The translations under genes and the position numbers were made by a program. This document shows positions 32,900 through 42,360 of a stretch of DNA of 64,000 nt, piece after piece. The first letter of the stretch is position 1. Each line of letters starts with the position of its first letter. Below the pieces are notes generated by a model. The model saw nothing but the letters and a program-made list of their open reading frames with translations, made no database searches and was not told the origin of the DNA. The stretch comes from Cladosporium sp. IMV 00045 (Eukaryota > Ascomycota > Dothideomycetes > Cladosporiales > Cladosporiaceae): positions 84,930-148,929 of the forward strand of contig MSJI02000750.1 in NCBI GenBank assembly GCA_001931905.2, given 5' to 3'.

Positions 32900-34573
32900 T
32901 CAGCCCTTGAGCAACTTGACGCTAGCACCAAGCTTAGCCTGGATCTGCTTCTCGAAAACCCCAATGATGAACTGCAAAGCCTCATTACCTCCCTTGCACG
33001 ACCCAGCCTCGACGTGCTGGGCCAGACCGCTCAGAGTCTTGAAACAAAGAGTCGGCTTGCGAGAACCAGAAAGACCCGGCAAGTCGGTTGGGCAGCGGAA
33101 GATCTTGGGCGAGTGAACGATCGAATTGATGTGCTGGACGAGGTCGTGTTTCTTGCGGAAGGTCTCCGAGCAGGTGGGGCAGGGCCAGCTCTGAGAGTCT
33201 TCGTCGTAGCAGATGGTGTCGGTGGAGGAACCGTCGAGGGATGACGGGGCGGGCGTGAGCTTGCGAGAGGAGTTGAGGAATGACCAGCCGCTTAGAGCTG
33301 AACTGTCCTCGGAGGCAGACGGGCTGAGGATGATGCCGCCGTCGCTTATGGTGGTAGAAGTCGGGATCAGGAGGCTTTCGGTGGTGGAAGAATCGTCTGA
33401 GTCAAGGGACAGACCGCCAATGTCAAGAGCGCTGGAGACGTCGTCATCTGCGGAGGTGATGATGACAGTGCTGGTCGAGGACTCGGTATCCGAGTCGTGC
33501 ATGGTGGACGTATTACTGTCTTCGGGAGTCAGGATGACCCCAGACTCGACACCGAGGGTGCTCGTTGCATCCGTAGCTTTGGCGGCGGAAGCTGACGGGG
33601 TGCCTCCAGTGTGGCTGGTGGTGCCGAAGTCCACTGGCATGGAGGGATCATAGTTCGAAGCCGAGTCATTCGGAACGATAGATGGACAAGACTTGTCAGG
33701 CATGGCGGCATCTAGAACACGCTGCGAGTGCTCAGACATGGTGATGTGGCGGGCAGTGTCGTGCTGATAGACAACGGCATTCAAATTGTTGCGCGTCATT
33801 CCGCCTTTGCATTTACCACTCTCGAGGTGGAAGAGAAGGGCAGAGGGAGAAGAGAAGGTGCCATTGCACTCCTTGGACAGAGGACACTTCAACTCGCTCA
33901 AGGGGTTGTGCTTGGGAGAGCTCTTGTGTTGACTGAACGCTTTCAGAGTATTGAACTTCTGGTTGCAGGCATTGCAGTAGAGATTGGTCTCTTCAAGCTC
34001 TTCAAGCTTCTTAGCTGCCATATCGCCGAAGAATTTCTTGTCCGCTGCTGCAGCGGCTACGTGGCCGTGGCCTCTGCTGTTCAAGTGGTCTTTGAGGGCT
34101 TGATCGGTACGGAAGCTTCGCTGACAATCTGTGCATTCAAATGTGCCGATGTGGGCGATCGTGCGTCTGTGGACTCTGACATCGTCCTTAGACACGAAAA
34201 ACTCGTCGTGCTGGGCACAGTAGTAGTGTTCGGTGGACTTCCGATGAGCAACGCAGTGCTCTTTAACGTTGAAAACTTGGTTGCAAGCTGGACAGGAATA
34301 ATGCTTCTTAGAGACGTGCTGCTGAAGCGAGCGAAGATCATCGAACTCCCTGTCGCAGAAGACGCACTCGACTGGTCCATCTTCATGGACCAAGTCCTGC
34401 TCCTCATGCTCGAGCTTGACGTGATCTGAGTCACGCCAATGGTTGTAGAGGTCCTGGGGGTGACCGAATAGCGAGCCACAAGAACACTGGATCGAGTGAC
34501 CTTGCGAGAGGACGTGCTTGTCGAAGGCATACGGCGTGCCAAAGACCACACCGCAGAAACAACGTGAAGACAT
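32900..34573 (-). CDS. Multi-C2H2 zinc-finger protein
   Basis: A single exon of 557 residues starts MSSRCFCGVVFGTPYAF, the first ATG of the frame. About ten C2H2-like units can be counted. Seven are packed in residues 1-240 (examples CVFCDREFDDLRSLQQH, CPACNQVFNVKEHCVAH, CTDCQRSFRTDQALKDH) and at least two degenerate ones lie in the last 100 residues (CPTCSETFRKKHDLVQH). Between them is a Ser/Thr/Asp-rich acidic linker of about 200 residues. Several units have long Cys-to-Cys or His-to-His spacing, as in RNA-binding or protein-binding fingers, so a DNA-binding role is not certain. Similar unnamed proteins are common in Pezizomycotina. Function unknown. Confidence 0.8.
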   Translation of the reverse strand: MSSRCFCGVVFGTPYAFDKHVLSQGHSIQCSCGSLFGHPQDLYNHWRDSDHVKLEHEEQDLVHEDGPVECVFCDREFDDLRSLQQHVSKKHYSCPACNQVFNVKEHCVAHRKSTEHYYCAQHDEFFVSKDDVRVHRRTIAHIGTFECTDCQRSFRTDQALKDHLNSRGHGHVAAAAADKKFFGDMAAKKLEELEETNLYCNACNQKFNTLKAFSQHKSSPKHNPLSELKCPLSKECNGTFSSPSALLFHLESGKCKGGMTRNNLNAVVYQHDTARHITMSEHSQRVLDAAMPDKSCPSIVPNDSASNYDPSMPVDFGTTSHTGGTPSASAAKATDATSTLGVESGVILTPEDSNTSTMHDSDTESSTSTVIITSADDDVSSALDIGGLSLDSDDSSTTESLLIPTSTTISDGGIILSPSASEDSSALSGWSFLNSSRKLTPAPSSLDGSSTDTICYDEDSQSWPCPTCSETFRKKHDLVQHINSIVHSPKIFRCPTDLPGLSGSRKPTLCFKTLSGLAQHVEAGSCKGGNEALQFIIGVFEKQIQAKLGASVKLLKG

Positions 34574-35044
34574 GGTGGACACGCTGCGCTGAAGAGGATC
34601 AAGTGTGAGCGAATGTGGAGATGGCGGTTTGTAAGGGTGGAGGTGTCGAAGAAGATCTTGTGTTGTTGCTAGATCTCGTAGAAGAAAAGGCAAGCCGTGG
34701 AAGGCAGCTTTGCAAATAAGCTAGTGGGTTGCTTAGCCGACCGTGCGCTGGAAGTGAAGTGAATGCGAGTGCCAGCTGCGAGCTACTCTGCGATGCGTCA
34801 ATCAACGAGCGGACATCTTCGATTTCCATTGGCTGGTACCGACATTCTCTGACCGCATCGTCTACAACTCAGTCACTGCATCCTCATAGTTGTAGAATGT
34901 AAAAAGTCGTCTTGCCCCGCCTGACGCAATTGTTCCTGAGAAGACTCGAGAAGTGAACATGAGGGTAATGGCCCTTCAATTCCGTCCCATCGTCCAACAG
35001 TCATCCTGAAATTCAATGATCCACGCCATCGAACTTGACATCCC
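34574..35044. other. Intergenic
   Basis: Promoter of the minus-strand zinc-finger gene and 3' flank of the fused enzyme gene. No gene seen. Confidence 0.5.
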
Positions 35045-36892
35045 TCAATCACTAAGCAGATTCGCCTTCACAGCCACAATGACCTCCTCGCTCAGCTCCA
35101 AGTGATCCCTCAAGTACGCAAATACGCCTCCAAACTCCCTCTCCACCATCTCCAAAGTGGCAAGCATATACTCGCCTCGAGCGCGCACGACATTCGTAAC
35201 CGATTGCACGTTTCCATTCAGACCAGGTTGGGCCAGCAGACGCTGGACGGCACCAGCACGCCAGTCGGCGTCAAGATCGTTGAGCGCGTATTCGTAGGCG
35301 ATTGTGGCTGCGTTGCAGCCGGCGAGCGCGAGGAGAAGCATGCTGATGACGCCGGTTCGATCTTTACCCGCGGAACAGTGGACGAGTATGGGTCCTGGTT
35401 TGGGTTGAGCGAGGTGTTGGAAGATCAACCGGTATGCGCACGCTCCTTGGATGAGGGTCTTTTTGTATGCTTCAGCGTAGCCCTGTATAGAATGTTAGAT
35501 ATCTTGATCAACATGAACAGAGCATGGTAACCTTACCTCAGCGGCGCTTGCATATTTTTTCAACCGATCGTCTCGCTGTTGAGGCAGCCACTCGCTCTCC
35601 TCGAAGACAGGACACAGGATCTTCTCGATTCCCGAGGTCTTGAACATACCGTCGACCTCATCGAGTCGCTTTGGTGTCGCCACGCCACTGTCAACATCCT
35701 TGCCGTGAAAGCCTCCATTGATCTCAATGTGGCTGCGCAAGTCGAAAACCTTCTTCACACCAAGGTGCAGGAACTTTTGCTGTCCAGCGCCCGTCATCTG
35801 GGAAGGCTCTCCGCTGCGGAAAACAAGGCCGCAGCGCACCGAACGGCCATCCTCGGCCTGGTAGCCACCAATGTCGCGGAACATGCGTACACCTTCGATG
35901 TTGACAAATGGCGCGCCGGGATTGGGTCCGATCTCGGGGCTCTTGGTGTTGGCGATTCGTCCGTTCTTCCACTCGCGGACTGGAGGTCTCTCAGTGCACG
36001 CAATGTCATGGTAGCCCTCGGTCCAGGGCAAGAATATGCGCATCATGCTCAGCGTAGCTTTCCCTGAACGGCGCATCGCCGTACACATGATCTCTTGCGC
36101 CATGACTGTCAGCTTCCTCAGCTCCTGGTGATTATTTTGTCGTGAGCCCACATCAACTTGGGCGATGCCGCCGAGTCCGATCAGGTTGTATGTATCGACA
36201 AGAGTGCCAATATCAATACCGTAGCTCACCGGAAAGGAAAGCTGCTCGAGAAGTCCGCGGCGAGCAGCGAACTCGCCTGCAAGAGGCTGACTGAAGCCAG
36301 CAAGGTCAGGCCAGAAACTGTTGAGGAGTGGCCGTGCCAGGATTTCGGTGACTCGGCCTCCATTGTGGCAAATCATCTCTCCGTTGGCAGTTTTGAAAGG
36401 ACGATCGAAGCACGCGCGAACCATTTGGATCTCTTCGTTGAGAAGTAGCGGTCCAAGGATGCCGATGAGATGTGCCGGGGATGGATCCTCCGTATCGCCG
36501 TCCAAGAAAGCGACGATATCGCCGTCAGTGACAAGGAGAGCACGCCACAAGGCATCTCCTTTACCGCAACTCGGACCCAATTCTGCGGCTATGGTCTTGC
36601 GTTGGATCACCTCTGCGCCATGTTCGGCGGCAATCCTGCCTGTGCCATCTTCTGATGCTGCATCGATGACGATCAGTCGAGAAACAATTCCAGCGTCGAT
36701 GAGCGGTTGGACGGTATTGGCAATTACGCCAGCGATCGAAGATGCGACCTCTCTGCCTGGGATGATGACTGTGACTTTTGTTCCACTGCGATCGACGGCA
36801 TCGCGAAGGTGCTGAATGGGGAACTGGTGATGTGAGAAGCGACGGTGTTCGAGCCAAGTAGGTAATGCATAAGGCGCCTTGGACGAGGCCAT
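35045..36892 (-). CDS. Fusion of GT81-like glucosyl-3-phosphoglycerate synthase and tyrosine-phosphatase-like domain
   Basis: Exons 35537-36892 and 35045-35482 give 597 residues. Residues 1-300 resemble bacterial GpgS (GT81), which joins NDP-glucose to 3-phosphoglycerate. Visible are VTVIIPGREVASSI, IDAASEDGTG, GKGDALWRALL, FLDGDTEDP (metal-binding DXD), GGRVTEILARPLLN, QPLAGEFAARR and YGIDIGTLVDTYNL. Residues about 345-597 form a Y_phosphatase3-type domain: MFRDIGGYQAEDGRSVRCGL then VFRSGEPSQM, with the CX5R loop VHCSAGKDRTG. In bacteria a separate phosphatase removes the phosphate to give glucosylglycerate. Here a different phosphatase fold could do that in one chain. Known: both family signatures. 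Inferred: the combined pathway. The 54-base intron lies inside the phosphatase half (GTAAGG donor, TACAG acceptor). Confidence 0.85.
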
Positions 36893-37458
36893 TTCGTATG
36901 TACCGGGCGAGAGGCTGTGTTCCCTCGATATCGTGGAAGCTTTTTTTTTTCTCGTTGAAATGTTTGATCTGTCAAAGGAGCAGCGATGTATAATGATGGG
37001 TGTTATTGATCACTAGGCCAAATGCAGTGAATCCACCTGTATGCGCTGTTCGACAAGTGCTTGCTGATCAACGGTGAAACTCACACGTGAATGAACAGTC
37101 TCCTTGACTGAAGCTGTCAACACAACTTGAGTGTTGCACATGTTGCCTCGACATGGTCGATTTGGCATACCTGAGGAGCGCAGGCACAAGCCTGAGGGCC
37201 CAGGCTGCCGCCGATAAGACTTCACTTATCTCTCGCATTCCATACCTCACCTGAGTTGCTATACTGGCTCGAGCGGACCCCTTGCAGTATGCATATGCAT
37301 GCTGTAACACGTGGCAACCTTGTCTTTCATCGTGCAGTCAGTAGCCCAATTGGGATGTCGCAAAATCAAGTACATTCGCTGGGGTATCATAATACTGGTA
37401 AAAACCGAGAATCAACAGAATCTCAAACTTCCGGAGTTCGAGAGCCTCAACTCACGCA
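36893..37458. promoter_or_regulatory. Upstream region of the fusion-enzyme gene
   Basis: Contains a T run near 36942-36952, just upstream of the start (an A run on the sense strand), and the 3' flank of the AT-hook gene. No gene seen and no recognised operator. Confidence 0.4.
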
Positions 37459-39975
37459 TCATACCTCGATAGCATCTTCCGCCGAATTAACCCTTCTTGG
37501 CCCTACCCACCGTGGGATCCTCTCGAGCCATAGCTCAATATCCTCATCTCTCTCTAGGCGCATGCTTATGAAATTATCCTTCATCTCGTTGGCAGTGATC
37601 ACAATCTCCAGCACATTTCTGTCTGCCAGTGCCCCACCAGGCCGACATGCTTTGTCAATGATCGTTTCGAAGACCTTGCTTTGACATGGCGGCACGCTGT
37701 CACTGTCCGGGAAATTCTTCAGGCAGTTTTGAAGCGCCGCCAGTTCGGGCATAGTCCATTGAGCTTGTTGAACATGCGCTTCGTCTCGCAGGTATGGCAT
37801 GCCATCTTCCATAGTTTCGACAAGGCTCGCAGGGCAAGATCTCAGATGCAGCAACTTTTGTCGGTTGAAGGTATTCGCGACGCGGACGCGCATAAGGTTG
37901 AGATGGTTCCAGTGGCTGTGATTGGCATCGGAGAGCTTTCTGTGACGCGCACGACGTTCCATCTCCCGGGTTTGTGCTTCCATGTCACGAACAGCCTCCT
38001 CCCTGGCGGCTCGCGCTTGTCGTTCCGCGATTTCTGTCCTGTGAACTCTTCTAAGGGAGTCCAGAATTGCGCGTACTGGAATCGCGATTCCTTCATGGAT
38101 TTTTCGTTTGTTGGCCCTCTCACTCAACTTCAGGAATCCGTCATGCGCAGATTTTTCGCTGTCTCCGATGGCAACCATGATGTCGAGGACCGTGCGAAGA
38201 TGCTCCGGAGAAATTTGTTGGTTGTCTGTAGTTCCAACGTCCAAAACCTCAAAGCCTCTTACGATCGCATACAGAAGCAATGCGAGCGCCGGGATCAAGT
38301 GTTTGAAGATATGAAAACCAAGCTTCTTGTCTGAGAAGTCAACTTGAGAGTCGCCGTGACCACAGATCTTTCGGGACCGCTTGAGAATTGATGTGCATCT
38401 GCTGACAAACTGGTTGAGTTCCTCTGCGCCGACGACCGAGGCAGTAGCGCGGATTGAGCTGGTCAACATCTCACAATCCTCCAACAGCTTCTTGAATCCT
38501 GGGTTCTTGGTGCGCACCTTTGCACCGTTATATTTTTTGGCGACAGTAAAAATTTTGCGGAATCTGGCCCAGTGGCCGTATAACCGATGTTGATCAGTTT
38601 CGTCGGATAGTGCTTCGGCATCGTCTTCGTCGCTCTCGGGCATTTCTCCATGCACTGTGACTATCTCTTCCTCACCATCATCGCCATCCTCATCAGCCTC
38701 TTCCTCCTCCACATTTTCCTCATCCTCGTTGTGTTGCGACGAAATGTTCGCGGGTTGAGGATCATCATCCATCAGTTCGGTGGCATGAATCTCCTGCTGA
38801 GAGCCAGCAACAGCCTGCCCCTCCGCGGTCCTATCAGGGGACTTCAGAGCTGCTTGTGAGCGCACAGAAGATTGTTTTTGTCGCTTCGAGGGTGGTGGAG
38901 CTTCTTCACGATCGCCATTGCCACCTCTGGATTCCGCAGAAGATTTTGGCGCGTGTCGTGTACTCCTACGACGAAGCTCACCTTCCTCATTTGCATTGAG
39001 AGCAGTAGAACCACTCTCCGTCGCTCGAGCATTTTCCGCTTGCTTGACGGCGTTCTTTGACGGACGTCCACGCTTCCTCTTCTCACCTGTAGGTGGCCTC
39101 TTCTCATCTCCGGTAGCAGCTTTGGATGGTCTGCCTCGCTTCCTCTTGACCACAAGTTGGGGTTCGTCTTTGGACCGATCCTGATGTACATTTGCGTCCT
39201 GTCCCTCAGCATTGGCGGAATGATCCAGTGTGACATCGTTGTCGGTGATTTGGTCTGGTGGTTGGGCGCTGGATCCACGGACCTCAATTGTGTCGTCTTG
39301 ATCAGCCTCGGCCTGGTCATCCTGTGCCGTTTCTATTCTTTCCGCACTCATACGCATTCTACGCGACTCCTTTCGCGCGCGAATCTTTGCTCCGGCAGAA
39401 CAATTATCTTCGGCAATGTCCTCCACCTGCTGCATAAACTGTTGATACTGACCCAGCTGCGCATCCGCCAGCCGCTGATCTTCTCTGGCTGCTTCTTCAA
39501 GGGTTCGAGACGTCTGCCTGGCATGTCTCTTTAGCGGAGAGAATGGTCGGGCACTCGAAGTATGTCTCCTTCTCCGTGGTAGTTCGTCGTCAGAAGGAAC
39601 ATCGTAGACATTGGGCCTAGATAAGGGATTCGGTGCCAGTCTCCGCTGTCCAGAACTGGTCTGCGGTTTGCGGGCGGAATAGCTTGGAAGGGTGCCTCGC
39701 TTTTTGCTATTCGATTGCGTGGCCATTTGTGAGGCGGCGCGGATTGTGGCACTGCGCTCTTGACGTGATTCTATCGATTCGCCTTGGCCCATTGCGTTGT
39801 TGGGGTTGTCGCCCGTCGCGTCATTTGAGTGTTGTGTGGTCTGTCGGTGCTTGTCGGTGCTCTTGCGCCCAGAGTCGATAAACGAGCCTTCCTCGTTCGT
39901 GACTGCTTCGCTCTCAGCTCCCTCCGGCGTGCGCTCTGGAGTCACCGGCGCTCCCATGCCAGAGAGGCGCGCCAT
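37459..39975 (-). CDS. AT-hook nuclear protein
   Basis: A single exon of 838 residues from the ATG at 39975 (MARLSGMGAPVTPER). An upstream in-frame ATG at 40146 would add 57 residues, but the extra segment looks like untranslated leader. At least two AT-hook cores are visible (KRKRGRPSK twice, near 300-330), so minor-groove DNA binding is likely. The region before is disordered and basic with NVYDVPSDDELPRRRRH. An acidic stretch (EEENVEEEEADEDGDDGEEE in part) follows. The C-terminal 350 residues are helical and look globular (LYGHWARFRKIFTVAKKYNG, PGFKKLLEDCEMLTSSI, AQWTMPELAALQNCL). I do not recognise a named orthologue. A chromatin or kinetochore role is only a guess. Confidence 0.8.
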   Translation of the reverse strand: MARLSGMGAPVTPERTPEGAESEAVTNEEGSFIDSGRKSTDKHRQTTQHSNDATGDNPNNAMGQGESIESRQERSATIRAASQMATQSNSKKRGTLPSYSARKPQTSSGQRRLAPNPLSRPNVYDVPSDDELPRRRRHTSSARPFSPLKRHARQTSRTLEEAAREDQRLADAQLGQYQQFMQQVEDIAEDNCSAGAKIRARKESRRMRMSAERIETAQDDQAEADQDDTIEVRGSSAQPPDQITDNDVTLDHSANAEGQDANVHQDRSKDEPQLVVKRKRGRPSKAATGDEKRPPTGEKRKRGRPSKNAVKQAENARATESGSTALNANEEGELRRRSTRHAPKSSAESRGGNGDREEAPPPSKRQKQSSVRSQAALKSPDRTAEGQAVAGSQQEIHATELMDDDPQPANISSQHNEDEENVEEEEADEDGDDGEEEIVTVHGEMPESDEDDAEALSDETDQHRLYGHWARFRKIFTVAKKYNGAKVRTKNPGFKKLLEDCEMLTSSIRATASVVGAEELNQFVSRCTSILKRSRKICGHGDSQVDFSDKKLGFHIFKHLIPALALLLYAIVRGFEVLDVGTTDNQQISPEHLRTVLDIMVAIGDSEKSAHDGFLKLSERANKRKIHEGIAIPVRAILDSLRRVHRTEIAERQARAAREEAVRDMEAQTREMERRARHRKLSDANHSHWNHLNLMRVRVANTFNRQKLLHLRSCPASLVETMEDGMPYLRDEAHVQQAQWTMPELAALQNCLKNFPDSDSVPPCQSKVFETIIDKACRPGGALADRNVLEIVITANEMKDNFISMRLERDEDIELWLERIPRWVGPRRVNSAEDAIEV

Positions 39976-40312
39976 GGCCGCTGGGATCGCACAATCGTCG
40001 TGTATCAAACTGTATTGAGCAGTCGAGGCAGGCGCGTCATAACAAATCGCATCTCGTCGGCGCAGGGCGAAGTGTGGGGAAGTCAAACGGTGGAAGCCAA
40101 AATCTCTTGAACGTTGCACAACACGATACAATGCAGCGCGTGACATAGAAAATAGAGAAACAGCCACTTCTCAAAGAAAATCGAGAAAACAAGAGCGTCA
40201 ACAATAAGGACGTTCGTGGAAAGCATATCGACATCAGACACCGCCGGCAGCTGACCTGATCGACCACCTCCCGAGGAGCACATCTCAACAAGATCAGTAT
40301 AGCTCGTTTGCT
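39976..40312. promoter_or_regulatory. Divergent promoter of the AT-hook gene and RRD1
   Basis: 337 bases between divergent starts. The minus-strand frame stays open to 40167, probably as 5' leader. Confidence 0.4.
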
Positions 40313-41655
40313 ATGGCCAGCTACAATACTACCGACTCGGCGGAGCCTGTCAAACGCATCAACGATGGCGACGATTTGAACTTCTTCCACTCTTCCACGG
40401 CCTACAGAGACATCAAAATCTGGATTCTGCGACTCAACAGAGCCGTATTTCCCACCAAATCATCCGACGGCCAAATATCACTATGCGCGCTCGACTCTCC
40501 ACCGTCATACTCTCCTGTCATCATTAGCTTGCGATCGCTCATCCAAGATCTTGCAGATCTGATCTCACAAGCGCCTCCGGACACCGGACCCCGTCGATTC
40601 GGCAATGTGGCGTTCAGAGAATGGTATCGACTGGCCGAGGAAGCCACCGACACACTGCTCGATCGCCACCTTGGTTCAATACTTCATAAGAATGTAGAAG
40701 ATCCAGCCGTGCGTGCAGATGTGAAGGCTTATCTGCTTGGGAGTTTCGGCAGTGCTCAGCGTCTCGACAACGGCACCGGACATGAACTCAGCTTTTTGGC
40801 TTTCCTGTGCTGTTTGTCCAGGTTGGATGCGTTTGCTGGGGGTGAGGAGAGGGCTATTGTTGTTGGCGTCATCCAACCGTAAGTTCACCGCCGAGACTTC
40901 TACTACCGATCAGAATCTAATGTGTCAACAGATACCTTGAGCTGGTCCGCAAACTTATCCTCACATACACTCTCGAACCAGCCGGATCCCACGGTGTCTG
41001 GGGCCTCGACGATCATTCCTTCATACCCTACATCTTCGGCTCCGCACAATTGGGCCCGCCGATCGAATCCCCCAACGCTCCGACGCCTCTCCAAGGATCA
41101 TTGAACTCAGCACCCGAGCCGGACACGATCACCTCCAAACCAACCGTAAACGAGTACAAGACCAGCAACATGTACTACAGCGCCATCCAATTCATCCTGG
41201 ACGTCAAAAAGGGTCCGTTCTGGGAGCACTCGCCTATCTTGTTCAATATCTCCGGTATCAAAGACGGCTGGGGAAAGATCAACAAAGGTATGATCAAGAT
41301 GTACGATGCGGAAGTACTGGGCAAGTTCCCAGTTGTTCAACATTTCCCATTTGGCAAGTTCTTCAAATGGGAGCGTGATCCCGAGGCGATATCGAATTCG
41401 GGGCAGTCCAGCGTGTACGCTCAACAACAACCGGCAGCTGTAAATGCTGGAAAGAGTAGTGCGGTTGGCACAGCGGCGCCTTGGGCTTCGGCATCTCAGG
41501 GGAACGTGGGTAATTCAGCGATGCTCGGGGCGACCGCCGCTCCTTGGGCATCAACCACCGCATCGAGGATGCCTGCACCCGGGACAAACACGAGCAGCAC
41601 CTACGGCCGGAGGCCGCCGCCGCCTTCAGGCACAGAAGCGCCTTGGAGAAGGTAG
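40313..41655 (+). CDS. RRD1: Serine/threonine phosphatase 2A activator (PTPA), RRD1-type
   Basis: Exons 40313-40878 and 40932-41655 give 429 residues. PTPA is a peptidyl-prolyl isomerase that helps activate PP2A-like phosphatases and is linked to TOR and stress signalling. The PTPA domain covers about residues 20-330: [37 protein letters not shown], then [20 protein letters not shown] and PYIFGSAQL. The intron (GTAAGT donor, CAACAG acceptor) splits the VIQP-YLEL junction. The C-terminal 90 residues are Ala/Ser/Gly-rich with three APW motifs, which fits the long RRD1 form rather than RRD2. That paralogue choice is less certain than the family. Confidence 0.92.
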
Positions 41656-41695
41656 GGTGATCGCCGGTCAGCCGGGAATTTCAGCCCGGATGGTC

Positions 41696-42360
41696 AGCTC
41701 GGACAACCTCTGTCTCCGTGGCACTAGGGTCTTTTCATTACGCTACGCTTACATGAGCGACCATAAAAAATAACGTAGTACTGAGATAAGTAATCTGACG
41801 TCTCAACAGTCATTGCCTCATTCTCATTCAAAAAGTCTTTATCTAAGCGTATACCGAAATCAGCTCAGACAACCTCTCTCCGTGGCACTAGGCTTTTTTA
41901 TTACGCTACGCTGAAATAAAAGACCACACTAGAACACAGCAGCATTGAGATGACCCACGTTGACGTCACTTTCATGAACTTCTGGCGATGAGTCGTTCTC
42001 GAAGCACATAAAAAGATCAGCACAGACAACCTCTCCATGGCACCAAGGCTTTTTTATTGTGCTAGGTTTACATGAAAGACCAAAATACATCGCAGTAGTA
42101 TCTGAGATTGACGTTGCTCTCATTCGGTTGTGTTGTTGCTCCACTCTCGTTCCGGAATTCGATATCTAACCTCACAACGAGCGCAGCTCGGACAACCTCT
42201 CTCCATGGCACCAAGGCTCTTTCATTGTGCTACGCTTACATCGACGACCATAATAGATTACGGCTGCATCTGGAAACATCACCTCGACGTCGTTCTCATG
42301 CAGTTGTATCGTTGCTTCGTTCTCATTCCGAAAAGCCTATAGTTCTATATCTAAGCGTAC
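41696..42360. repeat. Four-unit degenerate tandem repeat, about 157-166 bases per unit
   Basis: Units begin at 41696, 41862, 42019 and 42185 with variants of agctcggacaacctctctcc, followed by tggcac..aggctttttca or a close form, then ttacgctacgcttacat and ..gaccataa. Later in each unit comes a GACGT-containing stretch (perfect TGACGTCA at 41961-41968 in unit 2), a ctcattc segment and atctaagcgtacaccga. Spacing is 166, 157 and 166 bases. No terminal inverted repeats, target duplication or coding capacity for a transposase is seen. The last unit overlaps the 3' end of the permease gene. Confidence 0.9.

Noticed and set aside
39976..40167. N-terminal extension of the AT-hook protein
   Set aside because: The frame is open and has an ATG at 40146, but the added segment is unlike the acidic, disordered start of the protein and covers the likely 5' leader. 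Kept only as an alternative.
41696..42360. Repeat array as a transposable element or CRISPR array
   Set aside because: No transposase, terminal repeats or target duplication. Unit length and divergence do not fit CRISPR, which is also not expected in a fungal nuclear genome.
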